Part shown: positions 21,996-31,789 of the stretch, one piece after another
How the letters are laid out: each line of letters begins with the position of its first letter
Numbering within the stretch: the first letter of the stretch is position 1
Source: Macrolepiota albuminosa
Taxonomy: Eukaryota; Basidiomycota; Agaricomycetes; Agaricales; Agaricaceae
Length of the DNA stretch: 64,000 nt
Reading direction: 5' to 3'
NCBI GenBank assembly: GCA_027475525.1
Contig: JAMWFC010000046.1
Span: 1,922,001 to 1,986,000 of the forward strand
Program-made: the position numbers and the translations under genes
The notes under the pieces: generated by a model
What the model was told of the DNA's origin: nothing
Database searches by the model: none
Seen by the model: only the letters and a program-made list of their open reading frames with translations

Positions 21996-23057
21996 AGGAA
22001 AACGACCCGGCGATTTAGACCTGGAAGACGCCCTAAATCGCGGAATTGACCCCGACGTCTTCTCCGCCCCGGTCTCACATCTTCGCTCCACGACACTCAT
22101 ACAGGATACCCTCACGGCTTACCTACCCTCCCACTCCTCGCACTCCCTCCTCCTCAAAACTCGCCTCATCCCCTCTGGAACCCCCCTCAACACCCTCGTT
22201 GACAGTGGCGCCACCGACAACTTTATTGACAAAGCATGGTTTACCCTCGCCCCAGAACCCGCTCAGTGACTCCCGGTCCCGGTACAGCTCTGCCTCTTCG
22301 ACGGAGACGCCTCCACAGCGGGGAATATCACTCACTTCATGCGTATGCCCGTTACTTTCGCCAACGGACAGACTCACACCCTCCGGATGTTGATAACCAA
22401 ACTCCACCCTTCCGCACCCCTGGTCCTAGGGCTCCTGTGGCTCCGAGACACCAACCTGCGCATCGATTGGCGACATCTTACCCTTCGCCTGACCCAGGAC
22501 CCGACGCCCGACGACCAGCAACTCCCCTTCAACATCCCCCACTCTTCAAACCCTACCCCGAAGGACGGGCCCCCACCACCCCCCGGACTCCAGTCCCGCT
22601 CATCCTGATCCTTCGTTATCAATGCCAGGCTGGACAGCACCCCAGGGCCGATATCGGCCCTCATCGACAGCAGAGCCACCGGAGTTTTCATCAGCGACGC
22701 CCTCAACCTCCCCCACGACTCCCTCGACCAGCCCCTCCGCCTGCAACGCCTCAACGGCACCCCCTCCGCCTCCGGCCCCATCCAGAGATCTCACTCGGGA
22801 CACGTGACCCTGAACAACAACTACAAATTCACCTCCGACTTCCTGGTCACGCGACTTCACGAATCGACCCCGATGGTGCTGGGACTACCCTGGCTGCGTG
22901 ACACAAACCCCGACATCGATTGGAGGATACTCACCATGACCTTCCCAGGACCCAAAGACCACCCCTCGACCGCCGTGCACCTCTGGGCCCTAGGAAGCAA
23001 CCCGACACCCGACACCCCCAGGATGACTGCCGCGCCCCCCACGCATTCACCACCCAC
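21996..23057 (+). pseudogene. two tandem retropepsin-like domains of the chromovirus
   Basis: First domain: TRLIPSGTPLNTLVDSGATD at about 22162-22221, with catalytic DSGA at 22201, and the second hallmark LVLGLLWLRDTNLRIDW near 22420-22470. Second domain in the same frame: STPGPISALIDSRATGVFIS, with DSRA at 22666 replacing DSGA, and MVLGLPWLRDTNPDIDW near 22872-22923. TGA stops at 22267-22269 and 22606-22608 interrupt them. Chromovirus polyproteins normally have one such domain that cuts gag from pol. The two copies share spacing and the hhG-x-x-WL block but are well diverged, so the duplication is old. The second could be inactive (DSG to DSR). The frame continues into RT after solo LTR 2. 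Confidence 0.75.
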
Positions 23058-23988
23058 TGATAGGACCCCATACAGGATCAGCGCATCAACAGCAGGCGAC
23101 GGCAACGTGGCGCCGACTCAAAATACCTTAGCGCGCGCTAATTAACCAATTTTGGCGATATTTGATGGCTGTGCATGGCAAGAAGCAGATCCGATCAGTG
23201 ATAACGCCGACGGCAGACAGAATGACAACTGACAGATGGCATCAGCCACTGACGACAGCGCTTAGGGAGAAGCCTGATGATCTATCAAAAACTGACGGAC
23301 AGCTTGGTGTTTGACCTTGGCGTCTGACACCGCTTAGCGCTTCAATTCGGCGCCTGACATCGCTAAGCACTTTGGACAGACAGAAGGGTGATGGATTGAT
23401 GATTTAGCACTGCGATCTGCTGCCTGGTGGCGCTAAGGGTCTTGAATGGACGGTAGGGATCTGAAACCGTTGGAGCTACCCCTATGAAATTTTCTAGTTT
23501 ACCACACTTTGGCGTCATTAGCCACTGGCGACGGTGAACTCATTGTAGTATAAAAGTACTTGCCGACTTGTAAAGAGAAGAATAGACCAGAGTTTCCTGC
23601 TCCCCTTACTTCAGTCTCCCTTACGCTCCAGAGCTCATTTATGGTCGGCAACGTCGAACTCGTCGGCAGTTGCAGACTCTCGCCAACACTCGACACACTC
23701 GCGCCTTGCAGCTACGGCAGGCATGATTGACGCTTAGACCTCGCTAAGCTTATCGTGCTCTTGCCGCTAACATTGCCGTGTTCGCTTACCGCTTCTTCAT
23801 AGGCGCTTTACCTTAGCGCTGGACACTTGCCGACTCCACTTACCGACTTTTACCCATTTTCACAGGCGCGTTCTCTGGGACCTGCCCGGGACTCCTCACA
23901 TCACTTATAGCGCGCCCAATGCAAGCAATTGGTACGGTAACGCTATAGTTACATTTGTTACTGACCAAACTTTGGGCGTCATCACCAC
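23054..23988 (+). mobile_element. solo LTR 2 (23058-23984) with 4-bp target duplication CCAC
   Basis: 927 bp, TGATAGGACCCC...GGGCGTCATCA, flanked by CCAC at 23054-23057 and 23985-23988, in the same orientation as the host element. TATA-like GTATAAAAG near 23548. It is inserted between the protease and RT parts of the chromovirus polyprotein. LTR plus one TSD copy is 931 bp; discounting it restores one frame across the junction. It therefore inserted after the chromovirus. Confidence 0.92.
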
Positions 23989-25701
23989 GCCCGTCCAAGA
24001 CCGCAAGGCCCCTAATCGACCCCCAAACATTCCTCAGAGCAAGTACAAAGGGCCGAACTACCCTGACCGGTCTCAGACACGCGTCAAACCCGCTCTGGCT
24101 GATGTGCCTGCGACTCTGATCGACCTGAACGCACTCGACATTAGGATCATCGGAGCCGCTCCCTTTGCCCGCCTCATGAAGGATGGAACTCCCACGTTTC
24201 AGCTACACACCTCGCCCTCTCTCCCGGAAGAACACCTACGAGGGGACGCTATTTCCCCGGAGAAGAAATCCAAGGAGCAGATCCTCCGAGAAGTAGTTCC
24301 TCCGGAGTACCACGAGTTTGCTGACGTATTCTCCGAAGGAGACGCCAAAGAGATTCCCCCTCACCGACCCTACGACCATACCATCGACCTCGAGGAAGGA
24401 GCCGCCCCCCCTTTTGGCAAGGTGTACAACATGTCGGAGGTCGAGCTCCAGGCCCTCAAGGACTACCTTGACGAAATGCTCGGTAAGGGATTCATCCGAC
24501 CCTCCGCCTCCGCTGCCGGAGCCCCAGTTCTATTCGCCAAGAAGAAGGACGGCTTGCTCTGACTCTGCGTCGACTACCGGGGACTCAATAAGATCACCAA
24601 GAAGAACCGCTACCTGCTCCTGCTCATTGGCGATCTGGTCGATCGACTCCGCAGTGCCAAGGTTTACACGAAGATCGACCTCCGCTCCGGTTACAACAAC
24701 GTCCGCATCGCCCTGGGACACAAGTGGAAAACCGCGTTCTGCACGCGGTATGGTCTGTTCGAGTACCTTGTGATGCCTTTCAGAATGACTAACTCCCCCG
24801 CCATGTTCCAATACTTCATGAACGTCTTCCATGACATGAGTGACGTCTTCATGATTGTCTACCTGGACAACATCCTTGTTTATTCCGACTCGCAGGAGGA
24901 CCACCAGAAACATGTCCGGCAAGTCCTCGAACGCCTCCGGGAGCACAACCTCCATGCCAAACCTGAGAAGTGCTCATTCCATACAGAAGAGGTTGAGTAT
25001 CTTGGCGTCATAGTATCCCCGAATGGCGTTCGCATGGACCTTCACAAGGTCGAGGCCATCGTCAACTGGCCGCAGCCCCGGAACGTCAAGGAAGTACAGT
25101 CTTTCTTGGGTTTCGCTAACTTTTACCGGAGGTTCATAGATAACTACTCCGGTATCACGAAACCCCTCAACCGGCTCACACGCAAGGACGTCGCCTGGAA
25201 CTGGGACAGTAAGTGCCAGAGTGTCTTTAACCTGCTCAAGGAGGCTTTCACAGCCGCCCCTGTACTCTGGCACTACGACCCGGCCCTCCCGATTATCCTG
25301 GAATGCGACACCTCCAACTACGCCATCGCCGGGATTCTCTCGCAGATGGAACCTGACAGCGGGGAGCCCCGGCCAGTCGCCTTCTACACCCGGTCCATGA
25401 TTGACGCCGAGCTCAATTACGACATCTACAACAAGGAGCTCCTCGCCATCGTCGAAGCCTTCAAACAATGGCGAGCCTACCTCGAGAGAGCCCGGCACCG
25501 GATTCAGGTCTACTCAGATCATAACAACCTGCAATACTTCACCACGACCAAGCAACTTAGTCAATGGCAGGCCCGGTGGTCCGAGATCCTCTCAGAGTAC
25601 GACTTCACGATCCAGTACCGCCCACCAAGCAACTTAGTCAATGGCAGGCCCGGTGGTCCGAGATCCTCTCAGAGTACGACTTCACGATCCAGTACCGCCC
25701 A
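23989..25701 (+). pseudogene. chromovirus reverse transcriptase and RNase H
   Basis: RT: VVPPEYHEFADVFSEGDAKE, PPHRPYDHTIDLEEGAAPPF, GKGFIRPSASAAGAPVLFAK, KKDGLL*LCVDYRGLNKITK (TGA at 24560-24562), KIDLRSGYNNVRIA, FRMTNSPAMFQYFMNVF. The YxDD box reads YLDN at 24860-24871, so the second metal-binding Asp is lost. RNase H: LPIILECDTSNYAIAGILSQ, YNKELLAIVEAFKQWRAYL, IQVYSDHNNLQYF, with its Asp/Glu/Asp residues kept. Exact duplication D at 25547-25701 shifts the frame before integrase. The YLDN change is G to A at a CpG. Confidence 0.9.
25547..25701. repeat. exact 77-bp tandem duplication (D), between RNase H and integrase
   Basis: Period 77, unit starting ACCAAGCAACTTAGTCAATG. Frame before: 2 mod 3; integrase frame: 1 mod 3; discounting one 77-bp copy makes them the same. 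Confidence 0.95.
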
Positions 25702-27321
25702 GGATGACTTGGAACTAAACCCGATGCCCTCACCCGTCAGCTGGACGTCTACCCCAAGAAGTCGTTCGAGGCAGAACGCAATGCGTTCAATCATCGCGTG
25801 GTGATCCCTCCCAAACATCTGAATGCTGTACTGATCTTGAACGACGAAGGGACCCTGAGCCGGATCTGCCGCGCCCTCCGAGACAAGTACTTCACCGACC
25901 ACGACCCCCGCAGCCCTCCCGACAGAATTGACCGGGACCCCGCCTTCTCCCTGTCCCCCGACGAAAAACTCCTCCTCCAGGACGGCCGCATCTATGTCCC
26001 GGATCACGCCCAACTCCGCTACGACGTCCTTCGTCAACACCACGACCATAAGCTCTGGGGACACCCTGGGATACGTAAGACCCTCCAGCTTATCTCCCGG
26101 ACTTACTTTTGGCCAGAATTGAAAAAGAACGTGACCCGCTACATTCGATCATGCGAACCCTGCCTCCAGGCCAAGGTCCCCCGACACCAACCGTATGGAC
26201 TCCTGAAACCCCTGCCGGTCGGGCGACGCCTCTGGTCCTCCATATCCCTGGACCACATCGTCGAACTCCTGGAATCTGAAGGGTTCGATGCTATTCTCGT
26301 CATTGTGTGCAGGCTAACCAAACAAGGCATCTTCCTACCCTGCCACACCACGGATACCGCCCTGGACTTCGCCCGGCTGTTCCTTGAGCACGTCTTCGCC
26401 AAACACGGCCTCCTGGACGACATCGTCTCCGACCGCGGCCCCCTCTTCGTGTCCAAATTTTGGACTTCCCTGTGTAAGGCACTTGAAGTGAAGACTAACC
26501 TCTCTACCGCCTACCACCCCAAAACTGACGGCCAAACTGAAAGGGTCAACCAGTCTCTCGAGCAGTACCTCCGACTGTACGTCAACTACTTGCAGGACGA
26601 CTGGCGCACCGAGCTCCCCCTGGCCGAGTTCACCTACAACAACACGCCGCACTCTGCCACCGGGGTATCCCCCTTCTTTGCCAACAAGGGATACCACCCT
26701 CGACTGACACTCTCGCTCCAGGACATCCCGTCGCACGCCGCCCACAAAGTTGCCTGGGATCTCCAGTCCCTTCACGAGTTTCTCTGAGAAAAGATCAACA
26801 CTGCGAACCAGGCCTATGCGAAACACGCTGACCGGAAACGGGAAGACATCCCCGACTGGACCCCCGGGACAAAGGTATGGTTAGATCGACGCCATCTCCG
26901 CACACGCCGGCCCTCCCCAAAACTCGATCACAAGCGCCTCGGCCCGTTCAAAATTTTGAAGAAGGTCTCATCCCACGCCTACAAGATCGAGCTTCCCCCG
27001 GGACTAAAAGGTCTGCACCCGGTATTCCACGTCCGCCTCCTGGAACGACACCCCCCGGATCCCTTCCCCGAACGACGCCCCGAGCCCCCTCCCCCGGTCG
27101 AGGTCGAGGACGAGTACCACTACGAGGTTGAAGACATCCTCGACTCCTAGAACATTCGTGGACGACCCCACTTCCTCATACGGTGGAAGGGATACGGCCT
27201 GGAAGACGACACCTGGGAACCACGTCGAAATCTCGAAGGCGCCCTCGACAAACTCCGGGACTTCCAACAACGGCACCCAGGAAACGACCTTCCTGGGCGC
27301 AAGACACACAGACGGCGTTAG
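25702..27321 (+). pseudogene. chromovirus integrase with C-terminal chromodomain
   Basis: Zinc-binding HHCC (HDHKLWGHPGIRKTLQLISR, SCEPCLQAK); catalytic core with SISLDHIVELL, IVSDRGPLFVSKFW and HPKTDGQTERVNQSLEQYLR, keeping D, D-35-E. A GPF/Y-like module follows ([39 protein letters not shown]). The chromodomain is [19 protein letters not shown] then [20 protein letters not shown], ending at TAG 27319-27321. TGA at 26785-26787 and TAG at 27148-27150 interrupt it. Chromodomains steer integration to marked chromatin in this group. The TAG fits CGG with both CpG positions deaminated. Confidence 0.88.
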
Positions 27322-27520
27322 TGGGCATAACCCCTGCCTCTGGGCTCAGTAGGGATTCAACTCCCATGTATACTTTCTGCTCTCTCTTTCTAGATTTTAC
27401 TCTCTTTTTAGTACCCTTCCACAGTAGCACTCCAGAATCTGGGCAAGACCAGGTATATACAGTTTATAGTTACAATATTTCACAGCCCTAGGTACTATAG
27501 AATAGTCAGTGTCAAGAAGA
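27322..27520. other. spacer between pol and antisense accessory gene
   Basis: A/T-richer than the rest of the element; contains AGATTTTACTCTCTTTTTAG and TATATACAG-like runs. No protein signal. Confidence 0.4.
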
Positions 27521-27903
27521 AAACGGGGGCCCCTAGAGTTGGGGCCCCGAACCGCCCTCATCCTCCCCTCCCCTCGGCCAGCCCCGGAAACCCTCCTCCA
27601 CCCCCTCCAGGCCGTGCTCCCGCCACACCTCCTTGGCCAGCTGGTCCCACGACAGGAGCTGCTCGCCCTCGTCCAGGACCTACTCGAACCATGATCCTGG
27701 GGCCGGGACGTTCCTCCGGCGGTGCACGGTCACCAGCCTCCCCAGCAGGTCTAGACCCCGCTCCACCCCAGGGCTCCCCGCTTCGGACTGCAGCTCCTCT
27801 TGCAGGGAGGCAAACGCCGCGGCCACTCCGTCCAGGAGCAGGCGATGCTCCTGGGCCCAGCCTGGAGATATCAGTACCAGCCCAGCTACGAGAAGGGGAG
27901 TAC

Positions 27904-29268
27904 TCACTTAGGGAGGCCATGCGCCCAATCACTACGTCTTGGCACAGGGCCTCGACCAACCCCTGGGAGCCCTACCCCCTGCTCCAGCCTGGCCCCCATG
28001 GCGTCCAGCCGGGCCTCGGCCTCCCCCCACGCCACCCTCACCTCCCCCAACTCCTGGAGGGCCGCCTCGCGATCCTCCTCCAGCCCCTGCCATAGCACTG
28101 CCTCCTCCCTCGCTGCCTCCTCCCGCTCCTCCCTCTCCCAGTCGGCCCGCTCCAGACGCGCTTGCAACTTCCTCACCTCGGCGCCCAAGGGTCGCCCGGA
28201 CAGTGGGGAGAACACTGCTGGAGAAACGCACGCTGGAGAGGCCGGGGATGGGGTCTCAGAGGGCAGACGCGCCCTCTTGGAAGGCCTGGAGGACGGGCTC
28301 GGCAATGCCCACCGCTTTCCCTTATCAAGGCGCCCGCCGCACCCCTCCCGACTCCCCCCGGCCCGGGTCACCCGGCACATGATAAGGACCATGGGCCGGC
28401 CCCGGCCCCCCACCTGAGAGGCACCTCCGCTTCCTGATCCCCCTCCTGAACCCCCTGCGGGCACCGCCTGTGGCTCCCCCTCTGGCTCCACCACCCAATC
28501 CCTCTCCTCAACCCCCATCCTCCAGGTAATTCCCCCAAGCGGCCACTCCTGTTCCCTCGTGACGCAACGCGCCCTCCACAACACCGACACGGAACATCGT
28601 TCGTGATTGAGGCGGCACACCTCGCACACAGACGTGTCCCGGCGGGATGAGGGGCCCGGGACCTTGAAAAGGCACATCACTCCCCGGCGGGCACAGTGCA
28701 GACACTGCGCTGAGGTCAGCGACGAAACCAGAGGTGCGAGGTTGCTTACCGGCCCGTTGCTCACACACCAGGCATGAGGAGGCAAGCCCCGGAGCCTCTC
28801 CAGGGCTTCCCCAAAGGACTCCTGTGAGACACCCTCCCACGCAACACGCCAGTCTGCTGGGACTTCGGAAATGGCCCCCACCGCCATTCCAGAACGGCGA
28901 AAACGAGGGGCAGTCAGCCTAAGGCGAGGGGGAGGATGTGGGCGTGGGGGGCGAACAGTCATCTGCGCGAAGGTAGGCACGGGGCGACCCGGGCGACCCG
29001 GGCGCGACTCTGGGGAACCACCAGAGGCAGGCCCCGGGAGACAACTAGGGCCCACCTCTGGAGCGGGGGAAGAACGTTGTTCTGAAGGGGAAAATCAGCC
29101 ATGGCAAACGGAACATCGTGGGAAGCACTCACGTTGTTGTACGAGCGCCGCCACACGCTCCCGGTCCAGGCGGGCTCAGTACCGCGCATCCTGGGCCTCC
29201 CAGGCCATAAGGGGCGCAACCTCGTTGGTTTGCAGGGGCGTCGGGGAATGTGTTGGTGTATGTGACAT
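27904..29268 (-). CDS. antisense accessory gene of the chromovirus with Zn2Cys6-type cysteine cluster
   Basis: Lies between pol and the 3' LTR, opposite to gag-pol. Likely start ATG at 29268 (MSHTPTHSPTPLQTN). An in-frame TGA (context QDARY*ARLDRERVAALVQQ) probably comes from CGA. A short intron at about 29133-29082 (GTGAGT...CTTCAG) joins to a 383-codon open frame ending at 27904. That frame has Cys at residues 118, 121, 128, 144, 147 and 154 (about 28704-28594): C-x2-C-x6-C-x15-C-x2-C-x6-C, the spacing of fungal Zn2Cys6 clusters. A Gly/Ser linker, a basic patch (RPSKRARLP) and a strongly charged helical/coiled-coil C-terminus (LERADWEREEREEAAREEAV) follow. The stop overlaps a GTGAGT donor, and 27900-27550 has further open minus-strand frames (LLLDGVAAAFASLQEELQSE, LLGRLVTVHRRRNVPAPGSW), so more exons are possible. 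A DNA-binding or regulatory role is inference. Confidence 0.6.
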
Positions 29269-29380
29269 GGTTGAACTTGACAGTAAAATTTTTTTTTCAA
29301 TACGTGGCGAGTCAGGTGCCGGATCCCACGGTTGGACCCTGGTCCGGACCACCGGCTACACGCGCCTCGGAGGGTCTCAG

Positions 29381-29396
29381 CGCTGAGGGGGGGTGA
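29381..29396 (+). promoter_or_regulatory. polypurine tract of the chromovirus
   Basis: GCTGAGGGGGGGTGA immediately precedes the 3' LTR start (TGTCAC at 29397), where the plus-strand primer of an LTR element is expected. Confidence 0.7.
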
Positions 29397-31184
29397 TGTC
29401 ACAACCCCTCCCCTCCGGGCCCACCCCGGAACACCCCCTGAACACCCTCCGGAACCCTCCCTCCGACCCCACAAGACACGCCCTGCCATCACAACCGCCG
29501 ACACCGCCATCATGCGCATCAAGGACCGCCATCAGCTGCCACCAGCCCCGATCAACGATTGGATCACGCGAATTGTTCCCGGCCATCACGCATCACGCAT
29601 CACAACTCCCTCCGCGCCAATTGATCGCGTGTCCCACACGCGCGATCCCGGTATACAGCCCCTGCCGCTACTCAATGACCCCCGAAACCCATCCCAGACA
29701 CCCCAGAGCCCTGAGACCCGGTCCCGTAGTACTTATAGCACAGTTCCCTGTTGTATTCGGTAGTCTTGATATTACATTGCATTACTTGGATTGTTGCGTG
29801 CCCTCTGTTTGACTGGTACGCATTGACTGGCATGCTTTTGACTGGCACGCTTGAATACTTGCATGCTCTAAGATTGGTACGCACTTCGCGACTTTAATTT
29901 GCTAACTTGGTCTCGTCTTAGAACCTCCAGTTCACGACTCGACCCCCACCCGAATTCCCCAGCTACCCACCACCCAAAACCCCCGGACCAAGTCCCCTTT
30001 CCCGGGATTCCCCTGTCCACGTCTTGAACCCCGGAGTCCTAGCCCCGGAGTTCCAGACACCCGATGATAGGCTTCTACTCGGACTGAGCGCATCAAGGGA
30101 CATTATAGGCCGACCAACACTTGACACACTAGAGGCTCTAGCGACCAGCCTTGGGTACAGAGCAGCCCTAGCATGGGCGCTCTATGGCAAGACTTATCTA
30201 TTCACCTCAATCACCAGTATCAGCCCCTCAGCGCACTCCATTCAGTTACTTTGAAGACCAAGAAGACTCAGAACTCATAGCGCTAGCACAACGGCAGAAG
30301 GTGACTCTGACCAAACCCCGATCAGTACTGAAAGGAGTTAGCAATTGGCGCTGTCAATCACCGAGGCACCTCAATCAGAAGTCTAAAAGAATCAATGACG
30401 ACGAGACAGGATACACGCAGACCCGACATTTAAATCTATCAAAAGATGGTACAATGTTTAGCGCCGGAATTAGCGCTCACGGCGTCTGTCAAGGATTCCC
30501 CGACCATACCCCAGAATGGCATGGCCAATTAAATTACATCAAAAGTGAGCAAACTCGTACCACTTCTAAGTAGTTTTTGAGTCGCCATTGGTCGCCATCA
30601 CCCATGTGCTGCAGGTCGCCGTTGACAGGTGGCTGTTAGCTACAGTCACAAAGAGAGGCACTAATTGGTAGCGCCGTCAATGGACTTATTTTGGAAATAA
30701 TATAGCGCATAGTATAAAAACTAGCTACTTGCCATGTATATAACAACGAATCGTAACCTCTTGAGTACCCAGTTACACTTAGCGTTCAAATCACGCTAGC
30801 ATTGCCTGACTTTGTCACCAAGTTCGACGCTAGCTTTGTCTATCTCGTCTTCGTCGTTTACAGTGCCACCTACGGGCACGCTACGCTGTGCTATTCGTTT
30901 ATTTCTCTATAACTTCTCCTAAACTACGATGCTTACCACCTGCTAGGTAGCACCCGAGGCGCTATCGTCTAGCGCATCGCCCTATCACCTCTGCTCGAGC
31001 ACAGCGGAACCCTGCCAGGACTCCTCACAAACCCGTACGCCAGGCGCTGGAGACGGCGTTGTACTGCGTATACGTCCAGCGCACCCAACCACAGTTGGCA
31101 TCATCACCGAGTATCCGTGGGTCAAGTCCGCATTGTAAGGGCGATTGCTTTCCCGGAAAGCCCCTGACTCAGCGGAACCTGACA
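29397..31184 (+). repeat. 3' LTR of the chromovirus, split by solo LTR 3
   Basis: TGTCACAACC... to 30064, then continued from 31107 (CCGAGTATCCGTGGG) to ACCTGACA at 31184. Without the insert and one TSD copy it is 742 bp. The 5' LTR is 749 bp without its 77-bp duplication; the 7-bp gap accounts for the difference. Differences are enriched in C/T and G/A at CpG. Confidence 0.9.
30061..31110 (+). mobile_element. solo LTR 3 (30065-31106) with 4-bp target duplication CCGA
   Basis: Starts TGATAGGCTTCTACTCGGAC and ends GGCATCATCA, flanked by CCGA at 30061-30064 and 31107-31110. At 1042 bp it is a diverged relative of solo LTRs 1 and 2: same termini, same TSD length, AGCGC-rich body, related CCCTGCCAGGACTCCTCACA block. 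It is inserted in the 3' LTR of the chromovirus, exactly between ACACC and GAGTATCC. Confidence 0.9.
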
Positions 31185-31189
31185 ACTTC

Positions 31190-31726
31190 CTCCATGGCTG
31201 GCGTGCATGGAAAACAATTTTCCGTGTGGGCTATCTCAGGGTTTGCAGCCTCCTCTGGTACCTCCTCTATGTGGGCTTCCGCTATCTTGGTGGGCATTGA
31301 GCCTGCTGCAGTTCACCTGGCCCTGCTACTCCGGCTCAGAGGAATAGGTCCCCCAGTCCGTACCAATGACTCAGTGTCTACTGAGGTGCCCTGGGTGCCT
31401 GTCAACTGCCAACCTTCATCAGAAGGCCCTTTGGATGCTAACTGGCTAGACCGTCGCAGTCCTCCTGGCAGCTGTGTAACTGGGGGAGTTAATCCCCCTG
31501 GCATTCTGTCCCATAGCCATGGCTAGCCATCATGTTGTGAGCTCTCAGCTCTCCAGGCCTCACTTTCATTCCCAGACAGGTCGGTGCTCCAACCTTGGTC
31601 TCGAGCCTTGGGTCTTGACTGATCTCCATTGGGCACTGACACGTCCTGAATGTCTGCTGGATCTCCCCGTACATCATAGGCATTCTGCCCACCATTAGTG
31701 GAAGCTGCAGATATGGGATTACTCAT
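31190..31726 (-). pseudogene. old Gypsy element gag, N-terminal fragment
   Basis: ATG at 31726: MSNPISAASTNGGQNAYDVR, DIQDVSVPNGDQSRPKARDQ, then a stop, MPGGLTPPVTQLPGG, LTGTQGTSVDTESLVRTGG, and finally SMEEV at the chromovirus insertion point. It continues at 18316 on the other side of that element. Low-complexity gag leader, decayed. Confidence 0.6.
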
Positions 31727-31789
31727 CGATTCCCTGTTTGAAATTTGCACAGTGTGGCTGTGCAAGAAGCTCGAGAAGCTGATAGAGTT

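Larger units (their letters stand above)
18317..31189 (+). mobile_element. chromodomain Gypsy (chromovirus) LTR retrotransposon, nearly complete, with TSD ACTTC
   Basis: Element 18322-31184, flanked by ACTTC at 18317-18321 and 31185-31189. LTRs start TGTCAC and end CTGACA. The internal order is gag, zinc knuckle, tandem retropepsins, RT, RNase H, integrase, chromodomain, then an antisense accessory gene, a polypurine run and the 3' LTR. It carries two later solo-LTR insertions (23058-23984 and 30065-31106). Gag and pol form one reading frame from 19181 to 27321 once three 77-bp tandem copies and one solo LTR are discounted. The remaining breaks are one small indel near 21810 and about ten stops, nearly all TGA. 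It is not expected to be active. Confidence 0.92.

Noticed and set aside
22236..22901. 221-codon plus-strand frame over the protease region
   Set aside because: Shadow of the protease frame; Pro/Arg-rich without motif, while the other frame has both retropepsin hallmarks.
27691..28437. Plus-strand open frames between pol and the 3' LTR
   Set aside because: Pro/Arg/Ser-rich shadows of the antisense accessory gene, which alone shows splice sites, a cysteine cluster and coiled coil.
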